Shown here: piece by piece, positions 9,463-18,002 of the stretch | Numbering within the stretch: the first letter of the stretch is position 1 | How the letters are laid out: every line of letters starts with the position of its first letter | Source of the DNA: Thermoplasmatota archaeon | Lineage (GTDB): Archaea > Thermoplasmatota > E2 > DHVEG-1 | Length of the DNA: 36,307 nt | Direction: 5' to 3' | Assembly: GCA_016932245.1 (NCBI GenBank) | Contig: JAFGDG010000018.1 | Coordinates: 1-36,307 of the forward strand | Notes under the pieces: generated by a model | The model's input: only the letters and a program-made list of their open reading frames with translations | What the model was told of the DNA's origin: nothing | Database searches by the model: none | Made by a program: the position numbers and the translations under genes

Positions 9463-10001
9463 AAAAAGAAATGCGTATTTGCGGTTTCGGTGGTCAGGGG
9501 GTAATACTATCCGGTTTCATTTTTGGTAAGGCAGCATCTGTTTTTATGGATTATAACGCAGTTCAAAGCCAGTCATACGGACCTGAAGCCCGCGGCGGGG
9601 CTGCTAGATCTGAAGTTATCATTTCTGATGAAAAAATAGGTTACCCTCGGCCGACAAGCGTTGATTTTTTTATTGCGATGTCACAGGAGGCTTTTGATAC
9701 GTATCGAAAGGATATCCGTAAGGATACCGTAATTGTTATTGACCCTGATCTAGTCCCTAAACATGATATTGGAAGACCAGTGTATAAGATTCATGCTCAG
9801 AAAATAGCTGAAAAACTAGGTAATAAGATTGTTACCAATATCGTCATGGTTGGCGCAGCCACAGCCATTTTTGATGTGCTAAAACATGATGCTGTGCAAG
9901 AAGCAGTTATCGATAGCGTACCAAAAAAGTTTGTGGATCTTAACAAAGAAGCTTTTGAACGAGGCCTTGAGGCAGGTAAGAATGCCAAAAATAAGCTATA
10001 A
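9459..10001 (+). CDS. korC: 2-oxoacid:ferredoxin oxidoreductase gamma subunit
   Basis: RICGFGGQGVILSGFIFGKAA and QSQSYGPEARGGAARSEVIISDEKIGYP. Overlaps the korB stop. Confidence 0.92.
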   Translation: MKKEMRICGFGGQGVILSGFIFGKAASVFMDYNAVQSQSYGPEARGGAARSEVIISDEKIGYPRPTSVDFFIAMSQEAFDTYRKDIRKDTVIVIDPDLVPKHDIGRPVYKIHAQKIAEKLGNKIVTNIVMVGAATAIFDVLKHDAVQEAVIDSVPKKFVDLNKEAFERGLEAGKNAKNKL

Positions 10002-13000
10002 CAAAAAAATTGATCACGATTTGGGAATTCCCCTTGAGGATGATTATTTTTATAATGAACCAGAAGAAATCTTAGAAGTAAATCAAATGGAAGAAGTAGA
10101 AAGCGAGGTAAAGCTTTCTGAAAAACTAAAAACAAAGAAAGAAAAAAGGGTGATAAATGCTGATGTTCTCATAGTGGGTGCTGGCATCTCTGGTATGCAG
10201 GCAGCGCTTGATATCGGGGACAAGGGTTACAAGGTTGTTCTCATCGATAAAACCTCCACGATTGGAGGGTCGATGGTTAAACTTGATAAAACATTTCCAA
10301 CAAATGATTGTTCTATTTGTACCGCTGCACCCAAGATGGTGGAACTTTCGCGTCATCCAAATATCGAATTAATCACATATGCTGAACTCAATTCACTTGA
10401 GGGTAAACAGGGGGATTTTACAGCAAATGTTTGGAAAAAAAGCAAATATGTTGATCCAGATAAATGTACAGGATGTAATGATTGCGCAGAAGTTTGCCCT
10501 GTTAATGTTGTAAGTTCTTTTGATGAAAAAATTACCACAAGAAAAGCAATATATATTGAGTTTCCACAGGCAGTACCAATTGTTTACACGATTGACCATG
10601 AAAACTGCGTGGGCTGCGGGTCATGTGACCGGGTCTGTGAGCCTGAAGCAATAAGTTTTCTTGAAAAATCTGAAGAAATAGAGGTAAACGTAGGGAGCGT
10701 TATTGTTGCAACGGGTTTTGAAGTATTTGAACCAATTGAAATGAGAAAAGAATATGGCTATGGCAAATACAAAAATGTAATAACTGCAATGCAGTTCGAA
10801 AGATTATTGTCTTCTTTTGGCCCTACTGAGGGAAAGCCTCTACGACTTTCAGATGGTAAAAAACCCAGGAACATTGCATGGATTCAGTGCGTTGGTTCTC
10901 GCAGTAAACAACTAGGTTTTCCATATTGTTCACGTGTGTGTTGTATGTATGCAACAAAAGAAGCATCCATTGTTAAAGAAGCAAATCCGGATGTCGGTAT
11001 TTCAATATACTATATGGACATCCGTGCGTATGGAAAGGATTTCCAGCAGTACTATAATCATGCCAAAGATCTAGGTGTTAATTACATCCGTGGACGGCCT
11101 TCTTCAATTTATGAAAACAAAGATAAAAGTCTCACGATCCGTTATAAGGATACACTTACTGGCGAGATAAAAGAAGATATCGTTGATATGCTTGTGTTAT
11201 CGACTGCAATCATTCCTTCAAAGGATAACAAAAAACTTGGCAAATCTCTTGGGATTGAAGTTGACGAAAATGGTTTTTTCAAACAACAGTCTTTACTAAA
11301 TAATCCAATTCAATCAACAAAAGAAGGGGTTTTTCTAGCAGGTTGCATTCAAGGCCCGAAGGATATTCCCGATAGTGTCTCCATGGCAAGCGGTGCTGCG
11401 GCAAAAGCCGTCGCTCCAATCAAAAATAGAAAAAGGCACATAGGTAAAGACTTCCCAAACGAAATGGATATTTCTGGTGATGAGCCTCGCATTGGCGTAT
11501 TCATCTGCCATTGCGGCAAAAATATCGCAAGTTACCTGGATGTTGAAAAAGTTACTAAAGCTACCGAAAAACTGCCAAATGTGGAGCATGCCGAACATGT
11601 GATGTTTGCCTGCTCCGAGGACAGTGGTAAAAAAATTAGAGAAACAATTAAAGAAAAAAAATTGAATAGAGTTATTGTTGCTGCTTGTTCACCGCGTACT
11701 CATGGCGGTCTATTTCAGGATACTCTTATGGAAGCTGGGCTAAATAAGTATCTTTTTGAAATGGCCAATATACGTAATCATTGTTCCTGGGTTCATTCTG
11801 ATGATTGGGACGCAGCAACTAAAAAAGCAACATCCCTAGTAAAGGCCGCTGTGGCAAAGGTTCGCCTGCTTGAACCACTCAGCGAAGAAGAGTTTTCAAT
11901 TATCCCTAAAACACTTGTCATAGGTGGTGGTGTCTCAGGTATGAAGGCTGCTCTTGCACTTGCAAGCATGGGTGTTGAATCTGTTTTACTTGAGAAAAAT
12001 TCAAAACTAGGGGGGAGACTTAGAGAACTTCATTCAATGTTTCCATCCGATATAAAAACTGAAAAGATTATTAACCCACTGATTAAAGAGGTCGCAAAAA
12101 ACAAGTTAATCAGCGTCATGACTGATGCCGAGCTTACCAATGTAGATGGTTTTATTGGAAACTATAAAGGAATTGTTAAACAGAAGGGTAAGGAAAAAAA
12201 AATAGAGTTTGGAACAATCATTGTTGCAACTGGGTTTAAGGAAATTGATCTTGAAGGAGAATATCAGTATCTTAAAAATAATAATATTTTGTCGCAAACT
12301 GAACTCGAAAAAAGAGTTAAAAATAACTCTTTGACTTTGAAAAAGAAGCTAAAAAATATTGTTTTTATTAATTGTGCTGGCGCAATGGATGAAAAACGTC
12401 CATATTGCTGTCGTGTTGGCTGTGGCGTATCAATTAAAAACGCGAAACTCGTTAGCGAGAAATTCCCAAGTTCTAAAGTGTATATTCTGTATAGAGATAT
12501 GAGGGTCTTTGGTAAGGAGGAAGAAGAATATTACTCAGATGTGTTGAAGACTCACCATGTTACTACTATTCGTTATGCTGGTGATAAAAAACCAACGATC
12601 ATCCTTGACAAAGACGATCCTAAGAACGGTCCTGTATCTGTAAAAGTCCTTGACGATACTTTAAACGAGGAGATAGAAATTTCTGCCGACCTTGTGGTTC
12701 TTACAATCAATACTGAGGGTGAGGTTTCAACAGAGGCGTTGAAAAACATGCTTAAAATACCAGCTGATGCAGGGGGGTTTTTCATGGAAGCACATGCAAA
12801 GATTCGGCCATTGGATTTTGCAACTGATGGCATTTATTTGTGTGGTGCTGCACATTATCCGAAAAACTTGGTTGATTCAATTGCACAAGCAGAAGGTGCT
12901 GCATCTAGAGCAGCCATCCCTATTATGCAAGAAACAATGAAGGGCGAGGGGGCTGTTTCAGAGGTTAATGAAGATCTTTGTAGTGGTTGTGGGACATGTA

Positions 13001-13206
13001 AGTCCATATGTACCTATTCCGCTATTGAAATCCTGCCTCGTTCTGACAACCCTGAACACGCTGTCGCGATTGTGAACAAGGCGTTATGCAAAGGATGTGG
13101 TGCGTGTGCCGGTGCGTGTCCATCTGGTGCAATAGACCAAAAAGGATACAAAAGCAATCAGATTGATGTAATGCTGGAAGCTCTCTTAAAGGAGGTGACT
13201 GCCTGA
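9982..13206 (+). CDS. hdrA: Tandem HdrA-HdrA protein (HdrA1, ~1074 aa), heterodisulfide reductase subunit A-like
   Basis: Two FAD-binding units (ADVLIVGAGISGMQAALDIG; TLVIGGGVSGMKAALALA), TFPTNDCSICTAAPKMVELSRHPNI, IGVFICHCGKNI, RVIVAACSPRTH, and several ferredoxin motifs. The ATG at 9982 is preceded by AGGT and is preferred over the ORF-track start 9886. Confidence 0.9.
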   Translation: MPKISYNKKIDHDLGIPLEDDYFYNEPEEILEVNQMEEVESEVKLSEKLKTKKEKRVINADVLIVGAGISGMQAALDIGDKGYKVVLIDKTSTIGGSMVKLDKTFPTNDCSICTAAPKMVELSRHPNIELITYAELNSLEGKQGDFTANVWKKSKYVDPDKCTGCNDCAEVCPVNVVSSFDEKITTRKAIYIEFPQAVPIVYTIDHENCVGCGSCDRVCEPEAISFLEKSEEIEVNVGSVIVATGFEVFEPIEMRKEYGYGKYKNVITAMQFERLLSSFGPTEGKPLRLSDGKKPRNIAWIQCVGSRSKQLGFPYCSRVCCMYATKEASIVKEANPDVGISIYYMDIRAYGKDFQQYYNHAKDLGVNYIRGRPSSIYENKDKSLTIRYKDTLTGEIKEDIVDMLVLSTAIIPSKDNKKLGKSLGIEVDENGFFKQQSLLNNPIQSTKEGVFLAGCIQGPKDIPDSVSMASGAAAKAVAPIKNRKRHIGKDFPNEMDISGDEPRIGVFICHCGKNIASYLDVEKVTKATEKLPNVEHAEHVMFACSEDSGKKIRETIKEKKLNRVIVAACSPRTHGGLFQDTLMEAGLNKYLFEMANIRNHCSWVHSDDWDAATKKATSLVKAAVAKVRLLEPLSEEEFSIIPKTLVIGGGVSGMKAALALASMGVESVLLEKNSKLGGRLRELHSMFPSDIKTEKIINPLIKEVAKNKLISVMTDAELTNVDGFIGNYKGIVKQKGKEKKIEFGTIIVATGFKEIDLEGEYQYLKNNNILSQTELEKRVKNNSLTLKKKLKNIVFINCAGAMDEKRPYCCRVGCGVSIKNAKLVSEKFPSSKVYILYRDMRVFGKEEEEYYSDVLKTHHVTTIRYAGDKKPTIILDKDDPKNGPVSVKVLDDTLNEEIEISADLVVLTINTEGEVSTEALKNMLKIPADAGGFFMEAHAKIRPLDFATDGIYLCGAAHYPKNLVDSIAQAEGAASRAAIPIMQETMKGEGAVSEVNEDLCSGCGTCKSICTYSAIEILPRSDNPEHAVAIVNKALCKGCGACAGACPSGAIDQKGYKSNQIDVMLEALLKEVTA

Positions 13207-13628
13207 AAAAAAAGTTAGAGAGCAATAAAGAAATCGATGCTATCAAGTTTAAAGAAGGTGGGCTTGCAACAGAAGTCGAGGAGCTCTCTGGAGAAAATCT
13301 TTTTTCATGCTATCAATGTGGAACTTGTTCAGCTGGTTGCCCATTTATCGAGGATATGGATTTAGGTCCCGATAAAGTCATTAGATATGTGGTATTGGAC
13401 AGAACAGAAGTGTTAAATTCGAATACAATTTGGATGTGCGCATCCTGCTATACTTGTGCAGAAAGATGTCCTCGTGATTTGAACATTACAAAGATTATGG
13501 AAGCGCTACGTCAAATAATTCTTAGAAAAAAAATTGATCGGACAAAAGTTGTAAAAATTTCTAAAAAGGAAAAAGAAACTATTCCTCAGTTGGCATTTGT
13601 TAGTTTATTTAGAAAAAATATAGGTTAA
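13203..13628 (+). CDS. hdrC: Heterodisulfide reductase subunit C-like (HdrC1), probable CTG start
   Basis: Reading upstream of the ORF-track start gives KKKLESNKEIDAIKFKEGGLATEVEELSGENLFSCYQCGTCSAGCPF, which restores the first CxxCGTCxxGCP cluster. The second cluster is CASCYTCAERCPRD. SD AAAGGAGGTGA is at 13188-13198. Confidence 0.85.
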   Translation: MKKKLESNKEIDAIKFKEGGLATEVEELSGENLFSCYQCGTCSAGCPFIEDMDLGPDKVIRYVVLDRTEVLNSNTIWMCASCYTCAERCPRDLNITKIMEALRQIILRKKIDRTKVVKISKKEKETIPQLAFVSLFRKNIG

Positions 13629-13660
13629 GACATATAAAAATATATATTAAAGGATATTTA
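13629..13660 (+). promoter_or_regulatory. Possible internal AT-rich TATA-like promoter upstream of hdrB1-mvh genes
   Basis: gacatataaaaatatatattaaag in a 63-nt gap between hdrC1 and hdrB1, inside an otherwise tightly packed cluster. Confidence 0.35.
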
Positions 13661-13691
13661 GAAAGACATGCTAATATAGTGGGGCAATATC

Positions 13692-14594
13692 ATGAAGCTA
13701 TTGTACTATCCTGGATGTACGCTTAAGACCTCTGCAAAAAACCTTGAGAGATCCGCATTTGCCGTTATGGAAGCTTTGGGCCACGAAATGGTAGAAATGG
13801 AGGATTGGAACTGTTGCGGAGTTGTTGCATCTCTTACTGATGATGATCTCATGCATCATCTTGCCCCATTGCGAAGTTTGATACATGTGGAAGATCAAGG
13901 AGAAGATAAGGTTGTAACGCTCTGTGATATGTGTTGTAATACACTTAAACAAACCAACTTAAGAGTGAAAGAAAACTCTGACGACCTTGAGACGCTCAAT
14001 GCGTTTATGGATAGAGAAAATGATTATAAGGGGACTGTAACGGTCATTCATTTTCTTGAGTTTTTACGTGATGAAATTGGTTTTGATGTGATTAAGAAAA
14101 AAGTAAAACGTCCCCTCAAAGGCATACGAATTATGCCGTATTATGGGTGTATGCTTCTCCGTCCACGTGAAGTAGCAATTGATGATGCAGAAGAACCTAC
14201 TATTCTAGGGGACCTTCTTTCTGCGCTTGGCGCAGAAGTTATTGATAATCCATTCAAAATTGAATGCTGTGGTTCATACCATACCGTAGATGAAAAAGAA
14301 TCGGTTTCTAAGAGAGCGCATAGAATTACAAATTTTGCAACTGAGGGGGGTAGTGACGCCATGGTGCTTTCATGCCCGCTTTGCAGGTTTAATCTCGACG
14401 CGCGAGGGAAAGAAGCGGAAAAAATGTTTAAGGACTACAAACAAATACCAGTATTTTACTATACTCAACTTATAGCAATTGCACTTGGTTTAGACCAAAA
14501 CGTGTGTGGTTTCGACCAACATGTTGTAGATCCGCTTCTATTGTTAAAGAAAAAAGGAGTCTTCGAAAAAGAGGATAAAATAATCAAAATTTGA
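13692..14594 (+). CDS. hdrB: Heterodisulfide reductase subunit B-like (HdrB1)
   Basis: Two CCG-domain motifs: NCCGVVAS...LCDMCC and ECCGSYHT...LSCPLC. Confidence 0.9.
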   Translation: MKLLYYPGCTLKTSAKNLERSAFAVMEALGHEMVEMEDWNCCGVVASLTDDDLMHHLAPLRSLIHVEDQGEDKVVTLCDMCCNTLKQTNLRVKENSDDLETLNAFMDRENDYKGTVTVIHFLEFLRDEIGFDVIKKKVKRPLKGIRIMPYYGCMLLRPREVAIDDAEEPTILGDLLSALGAEVIDNPFKIECCGSYHTVDEKESVSKRAHRITNFATEGGSDAMVLSCPLCRFNLDARGKEAEKMFKDYKQIPVFYYTQLIAIALGLDQNVCGFDQHVVDPLLLLKKKGVFEKEDKIIKI

Positions 14595-15622
14595 TAAAGA
14601 TGGTGTTAGCGATGGTTAAAGAAAAAAAGAAGGAAGAACCGACAAAAAAGAAAAAACTGCAACTTGCATTTTATTGGGCAGCAAGTTGCGGCGGATGCGA
14701 AATAGCAGTACTTGATATTGATGAAAAGATACTCGATGTCATCGGGCTTGCAGATATTTTATTTTGGCCTGTTGCCATGGACTTTAAGTATAAAGATGTT
14801 GAAGCGATGAAAGACGGAAATATCGACGTGTGTTTCTTTAACGGTGCAATCCGGACAGAAGAACAAGAACATATTGCAAAATTACTGCGAAAGAAATCAA
14901 AGGTTCTTGTTGCCTTTGGTGCTTGTGCAGTAAACGGAGGGATCCCTGGCCTTGCAAATATTGCAAACCGAGAAGAAGTATTTCATACTGCGTATCTTCA
15001 AAATCCATCAACTGACAACCCAAAAAAGACGGTCCCAAAAACCAGCGTAAAGGTCAAAGAGGGTACACTAACGCTACCAGAATTTTATGACACCGTAAAA
15101 ACGCTTGACCAGACCGTTGATGTTGATTATTATTTGCCTGGCTGCCCGCCAACACCTGAAATTATTATGACTGCTGTTGGCGCTATTGTCGAAAATAAGC
15201 TACCGCCAAAAGGATCAGTTATTGGCCCAATGAAGTCGGTGTGTGATGAATGCCGATTTGAAAAAAGTGAGAAAAAAATTACAAAAGTTAGAAGAGTCTA
15301 CGAAGTTGATAAAATCGAAGAGAAGTGTTTACTAGAACAAGGAATTATTTGCCTTGGCCCAGCAACTCGTGGCGGGTGTGACGCACGTTGTCTTGATGCC
15401 AATATGCCCTGCACTGGTTGTGGTGGCCCTACACCAAATTCTCTTGATCAGGGTGCAAAGATGATGTCGGCACTTGCATCCATACTTGGGCTTGAAGGGG
15501 AAGAAAAAATGAGTGATGAAGAAGTTGAAAAATTAATCAATCAAGTGGTTGACCCAGTTGGAACGTTCTACAAATATGGTTTGCCAAATGCTCTGATCAA
15601 CAGGAAGGTGATGAGAAAATGA
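14591..15622 (+). CDS. mvhG: F420-non-reducing (Mvh-type) [NiFe] hydrogenase small subunit
   Basis: FYWAASCGGCEIAVLDID, GACAVNGGIPGLAN and DYYLPGCPPTPE, plus further Cys motifs. The start may be ATG 14612 (GGTG upstream) rather than TTG 14591. Confidence 0.9.
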   Translation: MIKMVLAMVKEKKKEEPTKKKKLQLAFYWAASCGGCEIAVLDIDEKILDVIGLADILFWPVAMDFKYKDVEAMKDGNIDVCFFNGAIRTEEQEHIAKLLRKKSKVLVAFGACAVNGGIPGLANIANREEVFHTAYLQNPSTDNPKKTVPKTSVKVKEGTLTLPEFYDTVKTLDQTVDVDYYLPGCPPTPEIIMTAVGAIVENKLPPKGSVIGPMKSVCDECRFEKSEKKITKVRRVYEVDKIEEKCLLEQGIICLGPATRGGCDARCLDANMPCTGCGGPTPNSLDQGAKMMSALASILGLEGEEKMSDEEVEKLINQVVDPVGTFYKYGLPNALINRKVMRK

Positions 15623-17079
15623 AAACGATTACCATCGATCCGATTACCCGGCTAGAGGGGCACGGAAAAATTAGTATTTTCTTGAATAACAACGGCGATG
15701 TGGAAAATGCCTATCTGCAGATTCCCGAACTCCGTGGTTTTGAGCGGTTTAGCCAAGGGAGAAGAGCAGAGGATATGCCACAAATAACAAGTCGTATCTG
15801 TGGTGTGTGTCCTGTTGCCCATCATTTTGCTGCAACAAAAGCACTCGATGCTGCGTTTCACGTTGACCCGCCATCTGCTGCAAAAAAATTACGAGAGCTC
15901 ATGTATATGGGATACTACATCTACGACCACATCCTCCACTTTTATTACCTCGGTGGCCCTGATTTCGTTGTTGGTCCTGATGCACCACCTGCAAAAAGAA
16001 ACGTAATAGGAGTCATTGAAAAAGCAGGGGTAGAGATTGGAAAGGAAGTAATCAAACATCGTGCATATGGCCAGAAAATCACCGCGATACTTGGCGGAAA
16101 AGCAACCCATCCAGTCTGTGGTCTTCCTGGAGGCATTTCCAAAGGACTCGACAAGGATGAAGTCAAAGACATCAAAACAATGGTAGACTCATGCATAGGG
16201 TTTGCACAATTTTCGCTGAAACTCTTTGACGACATTGTACTCAAAAACAAATCCTATGTTGACCTTATTCTAAGTGATCCGTATCAACTAGCAACGTATA
16301 ATATGGGCCTTGTGGATAAAAACAATAAGGTCAACTTCTACGATGGCAAAATTCGGGTAACAGACCAAAAAGGAAACGAAAAAGTAAAATTTGAGGTGAA
16401 AGACTACTATAAAAACATAGCAGAACACGTCGAAGAATGGACCTACATAAAATTCCCTTATTTGAAAGCAGTGGGGTGGAAAGGTCTTCGGGATGGTAAA
16501 GAAAGTGGGATTTATCGAGTTGGACCTTTAGGTCGACTCAATGCCGCTGAAGGAATGGCGACGCCTCTTGCGGATAAAGAATACAAAAGATTCTACGAGA
16601 CACTCGGCGGTAGAGCAGTAAATTCAACACTTGCGTTCCACTGGGCAAGATTAATAGAACTACTCTATGCAACAGAGCGAGCAAAAGAACTGATTAACGA
16701 TCCTGAAATCACTTCTCAAAAAATCAGAAATCCCGTTGGTGAACCTGGTGAGGGAATGGGCGTTACCGAAGCAGCTCGAGGCACTCTCATCCATCACTAC
16801 AAACTCGACAAGAACGGATTAATCGAGAAAGCCAATCTTATCGTTGCTACAACGAACAACGCAGGAGCAATAAACATGTCAGTTCGAGACGCAGCAAAAG
16901 GACTAATTTCAAAAGGAAAAGTCAGTGATGCCACCCTGAACATGGTGGAAATGGCGTTCCGTGCCTATGATCCTTGCTTTGCGTGTGCAACCCATACGCT
17001 TCCAGGTGGTATGCCCCTAGAAGTGAAGATATTTGACCATAACAAAAAGTTATACAAAACACTGCACCAGAACCTTTAG
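15619..17079 (+). CDS. mvhA: Mvh-type [NiFe] hydrogenase large (catalytic) subunit
   Basis: N-terminal L1 motif RICGVCPVAHH and C-terminal L2 motif DPCFACATH, so all four NiFe ligand cysteines are present. A C-terminal extension follows ...ATH, expected to need protease processing. Confidence 0.95.
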   Translation: MKTITIDPITRLEGHGKISIFLNNNGDVENAYLQIPELRGFERFSQGRRAEDMPQITSRICGVCPVAHHFAATKALDAAFHVDPPSAAKKLRELMYMGYYIYDHILHFYYLGGPDFVVGPDAPPAKRNVIGVIEKAGVEIGKEVIKHRAYGQKITAILGGKATHPVCGLPGGISKGLDKDEVKDIKTMVDSCIGFAQFSLKLFDDIVLKNKSYVDLILSDPYQLATYNMGLVDKNNKVNFYDGKIRVTDQKGNEKVKFEVKDYYKNIAEHVEEWTYIKFPYLKAVGWKGLRDGKESGIYRVGPLGRLNAAEGMATPLADKEYKRFYETLGGRAVNSTLAFHWARLIELLYATERAKELINDPEITSQKIRNPVGEPGEGMGVTEAARGTLIHHYKLDKNGLIEKANLIVATTNNAGAINMSVRDAAKGLISKGKVSDATLNMVEMAFRAYDPCFACATHTLPGGMPLEVKIFDHNKKLYKTLHQNL

Positions 17080-17093
17080 AGGAATGCATTCAT

Positions 17094-17570
17094 ATGAAGA
17101 CCATAGTCCTTGGAATAGGGAACCTGATACTTAGAGACGATGGCGTAGGAATACATGTTGCAAATGAGGTGAAAAAACAAATCAATAATCCAGATGTAAC
17201 TGTGGACGAAGCAATAACTGGCGGAATGAACTTACTGGATTTACTACTAGGATATGACAAAGCAATACTAATCGATGCGGTAAAATCAGATGACGGGGCT
17301 CATGGGGAAGTAAGGAGAATACCTATCAAGGAGTTCAGCACAATGCATTCATGCAATCCTCATGATGTATCATTAATTGAAGCAATAGATATGGCTAAAA
17401 AACTAGGTGAATCACGAATTCCCAAAGAAATAATCATCATCGGTGTGATGATGAGAAAAATACCATGTGAATTTGGCGAAGATCTAAGTGATAAGATTGC
17501 AGCGGCCGTCCCGGAAGCTGTAAAATTAACATTAAATGAGATAAAAAAAGATATGAAAATTTCAAGTTGA
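17094..17570 (+). CDS. Hydrogenase maturation protease (HycI/HyaD family)
   Basis: VLGIGNLILRDDGVGIHVANEV and DAVKSDDGAHGEVRRI. Directly follows the large-subunit gene. Confidence 0.92.
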   Translation: MKTIVLGIGNLILRDDGVGIHVANEVKKQINNPDVTVDEAITGGMNLLDLLLGYDKAILIDAVKSDDGAHGEVRRIPIKEFSTMHSCNPHDVSLIEAIDMAKKLGESRIPKEIIIIGVMMRKIPCEFGEDLSDKIAAAVPEAVKLTLNEIKKDMKISS

Positions 17571-17582
17571 GGTGAAAAATAT

Positions 17583-18002
17583 ATGGCAAAAGAATTTGAA
17601 CCAAACATAATCGGGTTTTTGTGCAATTGGTGTTCCTATGCAGGTGCAGACCTTGCTGGCACAAGTCGCATCAAGTACCCGCCAAACATCAAATCCATAC
17701 GAGTGATGTGCTCTGGTCGCGTCGATCCAGTATTTGTACTCGAAGCACTCAAAAAAGGAGCAGATGGCGTACTTATTGCAGGATGCCACCCTGGAGATTG
17801 TCATTACCAGTCAGGCAACTACAAGACTAACAGACGTATTAAACTATTAAAGAAATATCTCAATGAAATGGGCATCGAGCCTGAACGTGTACGATTTGAA
17901 TATATCTCTGCTTCTGAGGGGCAAAAATTTGCGCAAGTAGTTACTGACTTTGTCGCTGAGCTGAAAAAACTAGGACCAAGCCCACTCACGGTAGAAGCAT
18001 GA
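17583..18002 (+). CDS. mvhD: MvhD-like [2Fe-2S] electron-transfer subunit (paralog 1)
   Basis: FLCNWCSYAGADLAGTSR, RVMCSGRVDPVFVLEALKKGADGVLIAGCHPGDCHYQSGNY and FEYISASEGQKFA are typical of MvhD. Confidence 0.93.
   Translation: MAKEFEPNIIGFLCNWCSYAGADLAGTSRIKYPPNIKSIRVMCSGRVDPVFVLEALKKGADGVLIAGCHPGDCHYQSGNYKTNRRIKLLKKYLNEMGIEPERVRFEYISASEGQKFAQVVTDFVAELKKLGPSPLTVEA

Noticed and set aside
9886-9981. N-terminal extension of hdrA1 in the ORF track
   Set aside because: It lies inside korC in another frame and shows no HdrA similarity. ATG 9982 with an upstream SD-like sequence is more plausible.
12000-12100. Possible selenocysteine or in-frame stop in the HdrA proteins
   Set aside because: All three HdrA frames are open throughout with Cys at expected positions, so there is no evidence of UGA recoding.
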